A program made the position numbers and the translations under genes. From the NCBI GenBank assembly GCA_964242415.1, contig CAXTAT010000036.1, positions 1-51,056 of the forward strand: DNA of 51,056 bases. The letters are read 5' to 3'. Origin of the DNA: DASWOJ01 sp964242415 (GTDB taxonomy: Bacteria > Pseudomonadota > Alphaproteobacteria > Acetobacterales > Acetobacteraceae). Below are positions 31,387-40,168 of this stretch, piece after piece (within the stretch, counting starts at the first letter, position 1; each line of letters starts with the position of its first letter). Under the pieces are notes generated by a model. The model saw only the letters and a program-made list of their open reading frames with translations. It searched no databases and was not told the origin of the DNA.

Positions 31387-33429
31387 GTGCGCTGGTGGTT
31401 CCTGCTAGGGTGGTTGTGGAGCGTCGCTGTCGATGCGTGGAGCCGCATCAGGACGGCCAGACATGAGTTCCGCGGCAGCCGGCCGCTCGACCAAGCGCGC
31501 ATGCTGATGACCGGCCTGCTGCTAATCCTTGGGGCGGCATTGCTGTGGGCCTTGGTGGTGCCGCAGTATGACCGGGCGCTTGTGCTCTCTGGCCGGACCG
31601 AGGTCTTGTCGATGCGGCTGGACGACGCCGCGTTCGGCGACCTGCACTTTGGCCAGGCGGTGCTGCGCGCCGATGTGGACGTGCCGGCGCAGCAGGGCGA
31701 CCTGCAACTGCACGTGGCGCCGGGCACGACGGTGCGCTTCGTTCGCAGCGGGCGGGGTGCTGCCCAAATCACCTTTGCTGCCGACGCAGCGACGCCCGCA
31801 GCGCCGCCCGGCACCTGCACGCCCGGCTTGCGGCAGGTCGGCACGGCAATCCTGGATGCGGGCCCTGCACCATTGTGCGATGGTGCCCTGGTCGTCGTAC
31901 GCCTGGCGGCCGGGGATGATCCTCTGGTCATTGGACTGAGCGGCCGGCTAACGGTGGGCGAGGAGGTCAGCCAGGGTGCGGGGCCAAGGCCCATCCTGCT
32001 CGACGCGACGGCATCGCTGCTGGTGAAGCATGAGGGCTGGCTGTTTCCGTCGGCCTGCCGGCGAGAGCTGTTCGAGCACCTGTGCGACCGCTTCGTCGCA
32101 AGCAGCGTCGTGCTGTCGCCGGGCAACTCGGTGCGGGCAGACGCGCGTGCCCCGGCTCTGGCCGTGGCCGGGCCGACAGGGCAGGCGCCGGCCGGGCTGG
32201 GCTTTCTCCGCATCGACCCGAACGAGGTGCAAAGCGGTATGCTGTTCAATCTCGCCGCGCCGGCAAACGCATTTGAAGTGACGCGGATGGAGGGGGAAAC
32301 GTTCACGGTGCGGGAAAGCTTGTTCGACGTGATCGAGAAGTCGCCGCTGGTGCGGACGCTCAACACCGTGCTGGTGGCGCTTGGCGCGTTCTGGTTCTTC
32401 CTAAGGCTGGGCCGCAAGGGCGGGGAGGCGGGGGTGCTGGTTCTGGCCCTGCTCGGTGCGGCGGCACCGGCGCAGGCGCAGCAGGCAATGCTGCGGGCGG
32501 ACGAGGTTGGTCAGGCGCTGCTGCGCGCCCGGGGCGAGCGGTGCTATGCCGTGACGCCCCAGCACGTTATGGGGACCGAAACCTCCGCCCTGGTGACGGC
32601 GCCGGGCCGCGAGCGCGGAGAGGGCGACCTGCTGCGGCGCATCCCCGCCGCGCCGGAGCCGATCGTGCTGCTGACGCTGCGTGGGCTGCCGCTGTCGGTG
32701 TGCCCGCCATTCGAGGGGGCGGTGGCGCTGGACGACCTGTTGCGCGCCCATGCCGGCGCCTCGCTTCGCCTGGTGCGGGCCGATGGCGGGGTGGACCGGG
32801 TGCCGCTGCAGCTCGCGTCCATTGAGGTGGAGACGTTCGAGGTCCGCGCCGAGGCAGGCGGGCTGGAACAGGGCATGAGCGGCGGGACGGTGCTGGTGGC
32901 GGACCAGCCGGTGGGGCTGCTGGTGGACGTGATGGACGGCGGTCGCACGGGGCGGGTGGCGCGGCTGGACCGCATCTTCGAGCGCCTGGCGCCGCATTTG
33001 ACGACGGCGGTTTCAGCGGCGGTGGTCCATGCGCCGACAGGCAGCGTGCCGTATGAGATCATGCGGTCCAGCAGCACGCCGGTTGCGCCGGCCAACAAGG
33101 TCAGCAGCCTGCAGGGGGATGGCCCTGGTCCGTGGCGGGTCGCGGCCGAGGGGCGCATCGAGCTGATCATGAAGGTGTCGGCGCCGTTCAGCGGGGTCGT
33201 GCTGGACCTGGCGGGCCTGCCCGACCCGCCGGCGGCTGTGGAGGTGCTGGGCGGGCGAGGCGAGCGGGGGCCTTGGCAGTCGCTTGGAAGCTTTACCTTG
33301 GAGCCGGGCGATACGCTGCAGGAGCGGCGGTTCCCGCCGGTCGGGTTGGGATTTGTGCTGTTGCGGGCCTATCCGCCAGGTGGCAGTAAAACACTTGCCA
33401 TCACACAGCTATCGTTTCTGCCGCGATAG
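31387..33429 (+). CDS. Membrane-anchored trypsin-like protein with C-terminal beta-sandwich
   Basis: 680 residues from a GTG at 31387; a TTG at 31294 is the longest alternative. Layout: two hydrophobic segments (about 4-17 and 41-59), a beta-rich periplasmic region (60-315), a third helix (322-340), then a signal-peptide-like stretch at 347-366 (VLVLALLGAAAPAQAQ), and a trypsin-like domain (about 370-535). Apparent catalytic residues are His393 (CYAVTPQHVMG), Asp414 (GEGDLLRR) and Ser498 (EQGMSGGTV); the usual Asp before Ser is Met, so activity is uncertain. Residues 583-680 look like a galactose-binding or discoidin-type sandwich (GPWQSLGSFTLEPGD, FVLLRAYPPGG). The internal signal-like segment suggests a fusion of a membrane protein and a secreted protease. 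Role unknown. Confidence 0.72.
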   Translation: MRWWFLLGWLWSVAVDAWSRIRTARHEFRGSRPLDQARMLMTGLLLILGAALLWALVVPQYDRALVLSGRTEVLSMRLDDAAFGDLHFGQAVLRADVDVPAQQGDLQLHVAPGTTVRFVRSGRGAAQITFAADAATPAAPPGTCTPGLRQVGTAILDAGPAPLCDGALVVVRLAAGDDPLVIGLSGRLTVGEEVSQGAGPRPILLDATASLLVKHEGWLFPSACRRELFEHLCDRFVASSVVLSPGNSVRADARAPALAVAGPTGQAPAGLGFLRIDPNEVQSGMLFNLAAPANAFEVTRMEGETFTVRESLFDVIEKSPLVRTLNTVLVALGAFWFFLRLGRKGGEAGVLVLALLGAAAPAQAQQAMLRADEVGQALLRARGERCYAVTPQHVMGTETSALVTAPGRERGEGDLLRRIPAAPEPIVLLTLRGLPLSVCPPFEGAVALDDLLRAHAGASLRLVRADGGVDRVPLQLASIEVETFEVRAEAGGLEQGMSGGTVLVADQPVGLLVDVMDGGRTGRVARLDRIFERLAPHLTTAVSAAVVHAPTGSVPYEIMRSSSTPVAPANKVSSLQGDGPGPWRVAAEGRIELIMKVSAPFSGVVLDLAGLPDPPAAVEVLGGRGERGPWQSLGSFTLEPGDTLQERRFPPVGLGFVLLRAYPPGGSKTLAITQLSFLPR

Positions 33430-33450
33430 GGTACAGATGATAGCCGCTGC

Positions 33451-34080
33451 CTAGCGGGGCTTCCAAATAGCATTCCGGTTCGCCTCCGTCCGCCCGTGAT
33501 CGATATTGACGTGTCCACGGAAATCACCGGTTTCGGCCACCCAGCTCAGGGAGCCGCTGCACCAATGATCCTCGTTATTGAAACTGAATGCTGTGCCTTG
33601 AAGCTGTCCCGACCATTTGCGGTCACACACTCCTATGCCCTCCATCTGTCCAGTTTCAGGGTTGAATTGGCCGACAGGCACTGCAATGGTTGAGAACCCC
33701 CCCGCTGTCGTCAATGGCTTCCCGTCAGCATCCACAAACTCAATAAATATCTGACGGGTGTTCACCATTATGCCGCGCAATGCCTGCTCAACCATCGAAG
33801 ACTCATTGCTGGCAAGGCCAGCGTCGATTGCCAATTGCCGCTGCGTTGCATCCCCGGCCCGGATGGCTTCCCTCATAGCTAAAAGACGCACCGCGCTGTC
33901 GGGATCGGACAGCAGGGCGCGGAACTCCGCCATTTGCGCAGCTTGGCGGCGGATGCTGGCTACGTCGAATGCGGCTGCAGCCCGTGGTGGGTCGGCAGGC
34001 TTCGGGGAGGTCTGAGCCAAGGATTGAGAGGAGTATAAAGCCAGCAGAACCATAGGTGCAGCAAGGCGTCGCTGATACAT
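33451..34080 (-). CDS. Secreted protein of unknown function
   Basis: 209 residues. The start at 34080 gives a good signal peptide (MYQRRLAAPMVLLALYSSQSLAQ) and has GAAGGA 7 bases upstream; an in-frame ATG at 34095 is less likely. After a Pro/Ala linker comes a helical HEAT-like stretch (LLSDPDSAVRLLAMREAI, then GDATQRQLAIDAG), then a beta-rich C-terminal domain with two cysteines (GIGVCDRKWSG, DHWCSGSLSW). No family is recognised. GC is lower than in the neighbours. It converges with the trypsin-like gene. Confidence 0.65.
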   Translation of the reverse strand: MYQRRLAAPMVLLALYSSQSLAQTSPKPADPPRAAAAFDVASIRRQAAQMAEFRALLSDPDSAVRLLAMREAIRAGDATQRQLAIDAGLASNESSMVEQALRGIMVNTRQIFIEFVDADGKPLTTAGGFSTIAVPVGQFNPETGQMEGIGVCDRKWSGQLQGTAFSFNNEDHWCSGSLSWVAETGDFRGHVNIDHGRTEANRNAIWKPR

Positions 34081-34154
34081 GCTGCGTCCTTCCATACGCG
34101 TTGCAAGACCAGCCTACTTACTCTCGCAGCACCCGCCAAGCCGGCTTTTAGACG

Positions 34155-36227
34155 CTACCCCGCCCCCTCCCGCCGCCACGCCAGCAGCACCAGCCCCAGC
34201 AGCAACGGCAGCGCCGCCCACGGCGGCAGCAACGGGATGGCGTCCAGCCCCGTCACCACATGGTCATGCCGCCGGGGCAGCCCGATCCAACCCGACCCGG
34301 CGGCATCGCGCCCAGGCTCGACGCGGCGCAGGTCCGGCACGCCAGCCCCGGTGAAGCGGACGCTGCCGCCGCTGGCGCGCACGACCGGGGCCATCAGCGT
34401 CGCCGTCGCCCGCAGGTCGGCGATCTCCCGCGGGTTGGCCACGTTGGCGGCGGCGAACGCCTGGCGGCTGCCGTCCGACACCGCCCACACGCCCGGCGCC
34501 ACCGCCGGCATCGACGCCGTGCTGCGCCCTGGTGAACCCGCCGCCAACGGCAGCTTCGTCACCGCGCCATCCGGGGCAGTGACCTGCACCTCGCCCGGCG
34601 GGCCATCCTGCAGCGTGCGGCGCTCGACCAGCAGCTTGCCGTCGTCGATGTGGGCGCGCAGGGCCTCCTCCTCCAGCGCCGGCTCCTTCATCAGCCAGTG
34701 GGCGATGCGGCGCAGCAGCTCGGCCTGGGGACCGCCGCCCTCATGTCCGCGCGACCACAGCCAGATCTGGTCCGACAGCAGCATGGCGACGCGGCCCTGA
34801 TCCACCCGCTCCAGCAGCAGCAGCGGCGCGCCGTCCGGGGTCGCCAGGACCGGGTTCAGCGCCCCGACGCCAGCGACATCGATGCGGCGATACCAGTCGC
34901 CCCAGGAGGGCTGCCCCGTGGCGGACCAGCCCGGCAGGCCCTCGGTCACCGGATGGCGGGCGCCGAGCGCCGTCACCTCCGGGCGGAACGCGCCATCGAT
35001 CTCGTGCGCCGAGGTGGGCCGGGCGGGCAGGATGCCGGCCATGGCGGTGTTGGCCAGGCTGGTCGCCCCGGCAAACTCCGGCCCGGCGCTCAGCAACAGC
35101 CCGCCGCCCGCGCGCACGTAGTCGGCGATGTTGCGCAAGTACGCCGGCGGCAGGATGCCGCGGTTCTGGAAGCGGTCCAGGATGATCAGGTCGAAGTCGC
35201 GTATCTTGACCTGGAACAGCTCGCGCGTCGGGAAGGCGATCAGCGCCAACTCGTTCAGCGGCGTCATGTCGTCGCGCTCGGGCGGGCGCAGGATGGTGAA
35301 GTGCACCAGATCGACTGCCGGGTCGGCCTTCAACAAGCGGCGCCAAGTGCGCTCCCCGGCGTGCGGTTCCCCCGACACCAGCAGCACGCGCAGGCGGTCA
35401 CGCACGCCGTTCACCTCGATCACGGCACGGTTGTTCAGATCCGACACCTCGCCGGGTAGCGGGTCGGCCTGCAGCTCGGCGATGGTGGGGCCGGCGCGGG
35501 TGATCGGCAGGTCGATCTCGACCTCCTGGCCGACCGGAACCTGCTGCACCACGGGCGGCTCGCCGTCGCGGCGGAGGGTGAGGCGGGCGGTACCGGGGGC
35601 GCCGGGCTTGCCGAGGTCGTCCACGGCGACGCGCAGGGTGACGCTGCGGCCGACGACGCCGAACGACGGCGCCTCGATGATGCGCAGGCGGCGGTCGGTT
35701 TCCTCGCCGCGGGCGGGGATCAGGACGTGGATGGGACCGGCGGGGGGCGTGGCAGGGATGTCGTGCACCTGGCCGTCGGTCAGGGCGATGATGCCGGATA
35801 GGCGGCTGCGGGGGATTTCGGCCAGGGCGCGGTCGATGGCGGCGAACAGTTGAGTGCCGTCGTGGCCGCCTTCTGGGACCTCGATGGTGCGCAGTTCCAG
35901 GTCGGGCATGGCGGCGGCCTGGCTCTGCAGTCGGTCGCGGGCGGCGTCGCGCAGCGCGGCGCGGTCGCCGACCTGCATGGAGGCTGTCCCGTCCACGACC
36001 ATGAGCGCAATGTCGGGCAGGGTGTCGCGGGTTTCCTGGATCAGCCGCGGCCCGGCGAGCCAGGCCAGCAGCACGGCAAAGGCCAAGGCCCGCCATGCGG
36101 TGCCGCGGGCGCGGCGCAGTACGGCGGGCACCAGGGCGAGCAGGCAAACGGCCGCAAGGACGCCCAGCCCCCACCAGGGCAGGGCAGGGTCGAAGCGAAG
36201 GGCGGCGTAGGCTTGTTCTAGACGCAT
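34155..36227 (-). CDS. VWA-like membrane protein of the MoxR operon
   Basis: 690 residues: two N-terminal helices (about 18-38 and 46-60), then a von Willebrand A domain from 72 with the MIDAS-like D-G-T-A-S at 79-83 (DxTxS, nearly canonical), an extracytoplasmic Ig-like region, and a glutamine-amidotransferase-like fold (about 290-510: FDLIILDRFQNRGILPP, AGGGLLLSAGPEF), and a C-terminal helix (WAALPLLLGLVLLAW). Such proteins are found with BatA, DUF58 and MoxR genes and are thought to belong to a membrane or periplasmic assembly or stress complex. The stop is at 34155; an inverted-repeat element separates it from the upstream gene at 36406. Confidence 0.8.
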   Translation of the reverse strand: MRLEQAYAALRFDPALPWWGLGVLAAVCLLALVPAVLRRARGTAWRALAFAVLLAWLAGPRLIQETRDTLPDIALMVVDGTASMQVGDRAALRDAARDRLQSQAAAMPDLELRTIEVPEGGHDGTQLFAAIDRALAEIPRSRLSGIIALTDGQVHDIPATPPAGPIHVLIPARGEETDRRLRIIEAPSFGVVGRSVTLRVAVDDLGKPGAPGTARLTLRRDGEPPVVQQVPVGQEVEIDLPITRAGPTIAELQADPLPGEVSDLNNRAVIEVNGVRDRLRVLLVSGEPHAGERTWRRLLKADPAVDLVHFTILRPPERDDMTPLNELALIAFPTRELFQVKIRDFDLIILDRFQNRGILPPAYLRNIADYVRAGGGLLLSAGPEFAGATSLANTAMAGILPARPTSAHEIDGAFRPEVTALGARHPVTEGLPGWSATGQPSWGDWYRRIDVAGVGALNPVLATPDGAPLLLLERVDQGRVAMLLSDQIWLWSRGHEGGGPQAELLRRIAHWLMKEPALEEEALRAHIDDGKLLVERRTLQDGPPGEVQVTAPDGAVTKLPLAAGSPGRSTASMPAVAPGVWAVSDGSRQAFAAANVANPREIADLRATATLMAPVVRASGGSVRFTGAGVPDLRRVEPGRDAAGSGWIGLPRRHDHVVTGLDAIPLLPPWAALPLLLGLVLLAWRREGAG

Positions 36228-36405
36228 GAAGTCCCCTGCCTGCTCCCTCTCCCTCCGGGAGAGGGCTGGGGTGAGGGGGTCGCGCCGCCAGCACAGACGA
36301 CGGAGTCAAGGAACTGCCGGCGCTGTCCAATCAGGGGCCGGCGCTGGCGGATAGACCCCCTCACCCCGGCCCTCTCCCGGAGGGAGAGGGGGAAGGCAGC
36401 GGTCC
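36228..36405. repeat. Large inverted-repeat element A inside the MoxR operon
   Basis: Left arm 36241-36279 (TGCTCCCTCTCCCTCCGGGA...) and right arm 36355-36398 are inverted copies, each itself a hairpin around CCCTCTCCC-N3-GGGAGAGGG. The spacer of about 75 bases is unique. It fills the space between two genes of the operon almost exactly. The copy at 39106-39274 is highly similar. Confidence 0.85.
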
Positions 36406-39105
36406 TCATTGGCCTAGCCTCTCAAGGATGGCCGGAACATGCACCTGGTCGCCCTTATAGTTCCCCGTCAGCGCGTACATCACCAGGTTCACCCCAAACC
36501 GGTAGGCCAGCGTCCGCTGCCGCGTGCCGCCCGGCAGCGTCGCGTAGGGGTTCCGCCCGGCGCTGTCCACGGCCCACGCCGCGGCCCAGTCGTTGGCGCC
36601 GATGATGACGGGACTAACGCTGTCGTTGCTGCGGTCCTGGTCGCGGCCCACCCAAACCGTATCCCCATCATACCGGCCGGGAAAATCCTGCAGCAGGTAG
36701 AACGCCCGGGCCAGCACATGGTCCCCGCTCAACGGCGCCAGCGGCGGCACCGACAACCCGGCGGCGATGCGGCGCAGTGCCGCGTCGGCACCTGGGGCAA
36801 AGCCGGCGCCGGTGCCCTCGCTGCTGGCACCGCCGCCCTGGGTGTCGATCAGGATGATGCCGCCGCGGCTGGTGTAGTCGTTCAGCGCCGCAATGGCTGA
36901 AGCGTCCGGCGCGGCGTCCGCGGTGACCGGCCAATACAGCAACGGGTAGAACGCCAGGTCGTCCTGCCCCGGCGTCACCCCGGCCGGGTCGGCCAGGCTG
37001 GCGGCGGTGCGGCGGTTGACATAGGCGCTCAAGCCCAGCAGCCCGGCGCGGCTCACGTCATCCACCCGGGAATCACCAGTCAGTACATAGGCCAGGCGGG
37101 TCGCCAGCGCCGGCAGCGGTTGGCCCGCACCCTGCGCGTGCGCAGGCAGCGCCAGCAGCACCAGCACCGCCATGCCCCGGGCAGCCGGACCCAGCAGCCC
37201 CCGCAGCCGCAGCGACACCAACAGGTCCAACGCCAGCAGCGCCACGGCGGCGGCCAGCAAGCTCGGCCCCAGCGGACGCTCTCGCGCCGTGCCCGTCAGG
37301 CTGGCCACGGCGGCGCCGGGCACGGGCGGGGCAGCAACCAGCGGAGGCAGCGCCGCACCGAGGTTCAGCGCATGGCGGCCGGTGACGGGTCCATAGATGC
37401 CCGGTGGATGGCGCGGCGACACGATGGGCGCCGCAAGCTCCGCCGGGGTGATGCCCGTCGCGGCCTGCGGCGGGGCGGACAGCGAGCCGAAGCCGTCCAG
37501 CGTCTCCGCCGGGGCCAGCAACGCATCGTCCGCCGTGCCTGCGACGCCGGCTGACAGGTCCACCAGGCGGCGCATCATGTCCACGAACAGCCCGGATAGG
37601 GGCAGGTTGGACCAGTCGGCGTTGCCCGTCACATGGAACAGCACGATCCGACCCCGGCCATGCGCCGCCGCCGTCACCAGGGGGGTGCCGTCGGCCAGCA
37701 GCGCCCAGGTGCGGGCAGCGACCTCCGCGCCGGGTTCAGCCAGCACCTGGCGCGTCACCAGCACCTCCGGCGGCACCGGCAGCCCGACGAAGGGCGACGC
37801 GGCGGGAAACGGCGCTAGGGCAGCCGGCTGGCTCCAGGACAATGCGCCGCCCAACTGGCGGTCCCCGGCCAGCAGATGCACCGGCAGCAGCGGGTCCGGC
37901 GGCGCGGGTTCCGGGGAGTCCGCGTCCGCCCCGGCCTCCGCCATGCGCGGCCCGGCGAAGCGCACCAGCAATCCGCCCTTGTTCACCCAGGCGTCCACGG
38001 TCGCGGCGTCCTGCCCCTCCAGCGGCACGTCCGCCAGCACCAGCACCGACAGGTCGCGCGACAGCAGGGTGGCCAGGCTGCCGGTCCGCAGCTCGCTGGT
38101 CGGCGCCAGGGCGCGCTGGATATAGAACAAGGGGCCAATCAGCGGCGTATCCGCCCCGGCATCCTGCGACAGCAGCCCCACGGGCCGTCGCCGCCACCGC
38201 TCGTCCAGCAGCGCAACGCCGCCAGCCGAAGCGGAGCCGTCCAGCACCAGCCGGGCCAGGCCGTTACGCAGCTCGGAGGGCAGTGGGATCGGCACCTCAA
38301 GCTCGGTTCGTCCGGCGGGAAGCACGGCGTCGGCACGGGCCAGGGTGCGGCCGTCGCCGGTCTGCGCCAGGATGGCGACCGGCTGGTCGGCGGGCTGCGG
38401 CAGCGACTCGATGCGGGCGGTCAGGCCCTCGGCGTCGCTGCGCGGCGGGCGGGACAGGCGGATGGGGGACGGATCGGGCCGCATCTCCGTGATGGGGCCA
38501 GCGGCAGACAGGGCCGCGGCGAAGGCGTCGTCCCCGGGCGCGGCGATGCCGTCCGAGATCAGCACCACGGCGCCGGCGTGCGCGTCCTTCAACGCCGCCG
38601 CAGCAGCGGCCCGGTCGGGCGGCCAGGGCTTCGGGCGCAGGGCGGCCAGGCGGGGGCGCAGCTCGGGAACCGGGGTGGCGGGGGTCAGGCGCGGGGCGGC
38701 GTCGGCCTCGGTGCGGGCGGTGGTCAGCAACAGGGCAGGGCGCCCTGCACGGCCAGCGCGGTCCAGGGCGGTATTGGCGGCCTGCAGGCGGGCGGCCCAG
38801 TCAGGGGCGCTGGCCCAGCTGTCGTCGATCACCAGCAACAAGGGACCTTCACCCGGCAGGCCGCCGCCAGCGTCCAGCACCGGGCCGGCCAGGCCCACCA
38901 CCAGCAGCCCGGCCGCCAGCAGCCGCAGCGCCAGCAGCCAGGGCGGCGTACGGGCAGCCGTCGTCTCCTGCGCGCGCAGGCCGGCGAGCAGGCGGATGGC
39001 GGGGAAGCTCTGGGTGCGCGGCGCCGGCGGGGTGACGCGCAGCAGCCACCACAGCAGCGGCAGCGCGGCCAGCGCGAGCAGGAGCCAGGGGGCGGTAAGG
39101 ATCAT
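36406..39105 (-). CDS. BatA-like / DUF4159 membrane protein
   Basis: 899 residues. Residues 1-80 form the aerotolerance-type BatA N-terminus (MILTAPWLLLALAALPLLWW, then a second helix at 56-75). A VWA-like domain (about 88-230) has a degenerate MIDAS (Asp94, Ser96, but Ala98). A further alpha/beta region spans about 330-560. Two helices at about 613-632 and 641-657, the latter ending in a signal-like ALPAHAQ, precede a DUF4159 domain (658-899; AFYPLLYWPVTAD, GGIILIDTQGGG). The architecture is known in alphaproteobacterial MoxR clusters. It probably acts with the DUF58 and MoxR proteins in membrane-associated assembly. Confidence 0.85.
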   Translation of the reverse strand: MILTAPWLLLALAALPLLWWLLRVTPPAPRTQSFPAIRLLAGLRAQETTAARTPPWLLALRLLAAGLLVVGLAGPVLDAGGGLPGEGPLLLVIDDSWASAPDWAARLQAANTALDRAGRAGRPALLLTTARTEADAAPRLTPATPVPELRPRLAALRPKPWPPDRAAAAAALKDAHAGAVVLISDGIAAPGDDAFAAALSAAGPITEMRPDPSPIRLSRPPRSDAEGLTARIESLPQPADQPVAILAQTGDGRTLARADAVLPAGRTELEVPIPLPSELRNGLARLVLDGSASAGGVALLDERWRRRPVGLLSQDAGADTPLIGPLFYIQRALAPTSELRTGSLATLLSRDLSVLVLADVPLEGQDAATVDAWVNKGGLLVRFAGPRMAEAGADADSPEPAPPDPLLPVHLLAGDRQLGGALSWSQPAALAPFPAASPFVGLPVPPEVLVTRQVLAEPGAEVAARTWALLADGTPLVTAAAHGRGRIVLFHVTGNADWSNLPLSGLFVDMMRRLVDLSAGVAGTADDALLAPAETLDGFGSLSAPPQAATGITPAELAAPIVSPRHPPGIYGPVTGRHALNLGAALPPLVAAPPVPGAAVASLTGTARERPLGPSLLAAAVALLALDLLVSLRLRGLLGPAARGMAVLVLLALPAHAQGAGQPLPALATRLAYVLTGDSRVDDVSRAGLLGLSAYVNRRTAASLADPAGVTPGQDDLAFYPLLYWPVTADAAPDASAIAALNDYTSRGGIILIDTQGGGASSEGTGAGFAPGADAALRRIAAGLSVPPLAPLSGDHVLARAFYLLQDFPGRYDGDTVWVGRDQDRSNDSVSPVIIGANDWAAAWAVDSAGRNPYATLPGGTRQRTLAYRFGVNLVMYALTGNYKGDQVHVPAILERLGQ

Positions 39106-39274
39106 GAGCCTACTGCCTGCTCCCTCTCCCTCCGGGAGAGAGCTGGGGTGAGGGAGGCGGCATGCACCAAGCCACGGCTACGCATGCGCCGAGGGGTCCC
39201 AAGCTGCCGCGGTTGGCCCTGGCCGCCTCCCTCACCCCGGCCCTCTCCCGGAGGGAGAGGGGGAAGAAAGCAGG
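39106..39274. repeat. Large inverted-repeat element B inside the MoxR operon
   Basis: Occupies the whole gap between the DUF58 stop and the BatA-like start. Left arm from 39113 (CTGCCTGCTCCCTCTCCCTC) and right arm ending at 39274 (GGAGGGAGAGGGGGAAGAAAG). The arms are nearly identical to element A; the spacers differ. Such elements are widespread in proteobacterial genomes and may be non-autonomous mobile repeats. Confidence 0.85.
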
Positions 39275-40165
39275 TCATGGCGGACTGAGCGCGGTGTAGA
39301 GGCCGAGCAGCGCAGCCTCGGGCGGGTGGTCCGTGCGGTGCAGGCCCAGCGACCAGCCGGCGGCAGCGCACAGGGCGGCCAGCGCCCGCTGCTGCTGCTC
39401 CAGCGCTGCCGCATAGCCGGCTTGGATGCCCTCGACGCGGGGCACCAGGTGGTCGGCCTCCTGCTCCAGCCCGCGGAAGCGGATGCGGCCGGTGTAGGGC
39501 AGCAGCGCCTCGGCGGGGTCCAGCACCTGCAGCAGGTGGCCGCTGCACGGGATAGCGGCCAGGGCGCCTACGGCGGCGCGGATGTCGGCGATGTCGGCCA
39601 GGAAGTCGCCGATCAGCACCACGCGGGCATTGCGGGGGATCGGCAGGACGGGGGGCACGCCGTTGCCGGGCGGCACCTCCTGCAACGCCTCGGCAATCCC
39701 CTCAAGCGCCGCGCTGCCGCCGCGTAGTATGGGCCGGCCGCCGAGCAGCCGCACCCGCTCGCCGCCGCGCAGCAGCAGGGCCGACAACGCCAGCAGCAGC
39801 AGGTCGGCCCGCTCGCGCTTCAACGGCACCGCGGCGCCGCTGCGCCAATCCATGCTGGCGGAGGCGTCGCGCCACAGGAACACGCTCTGCGCGGCCTCCC
39901 ACTCGGTCTCGCGGACGAAGTGGCGGTCCGACTTGCCGCTGGCGCGCCAGTCGATGCGAGCCTGCCCGTCGCCGGCCAGGAACGGGCGATACTGCCAGAA
40001 GCTGTCGCCCTGGCCGACCCGGCGGCGGCCATGCGCGCCCGGCGCCACCGTCGCCGCCACCCGCTGCGCGTGGACTAGCAGCGGCGGCAGGCGCGCGCCA
40101 AGCCCCTCCGCGCGCCGTGCCTGCGTGGCGGGCGCTGGCTTCAAACGCCCGCCTTCATGCGGCAT
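39275..40165 (-). CDS. DUF58 domain protein
   Basis: 296 residues. The family core is clear: YRPFLAGDGQARIDWRASGK (59-78), VRETEWE (84-90), followed by a VWA-like domain whose DASAS (100-104) keeps the MIDAS DxSxS. DUF58 proteins are encoded with MoxR ATPases in nearly all bacteria that have them. The start at 40165 lies 3 bases after the MoxR stop, so the genes are co-transcribed and probably coupled. Confidence 0.92.
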   Translation of the reverse strand: MPHEGGRLKPAPATQARRAEGLGARLPPLLVHAQRVAATVAPGAHGRRRVGQGDSFWQYRPFLAGDGQARIDWRASGKSDRHFVRETEWEAAQSVFLWRDASASMDWRSGAAVPLKRERADLLLLALSALLLRGGERVRLLGGRPILRGGSAALEGIAEALQEVPPGNGVPPVLPIPRNARVVLIGDFLADIADIRAAVGALAAIPCSGHLLQVLDPAEALLPYTGRIRFRGLEQEADHLVPRVEGIQAGYAAALEQQQRALAALCAAAGWSLGLHRTDHPPEAALLGLYTALSPP

Positions 40166-40168
40166 ACG

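Noticed and set aside
36228..39274. Inverted-repeat elements as simple terminators
   Set aside because: They contain two separate hairpin arms around a unique spacer, recur with high identity and lack T-runs, so a dispersed element fits better, though termination is not excluded.
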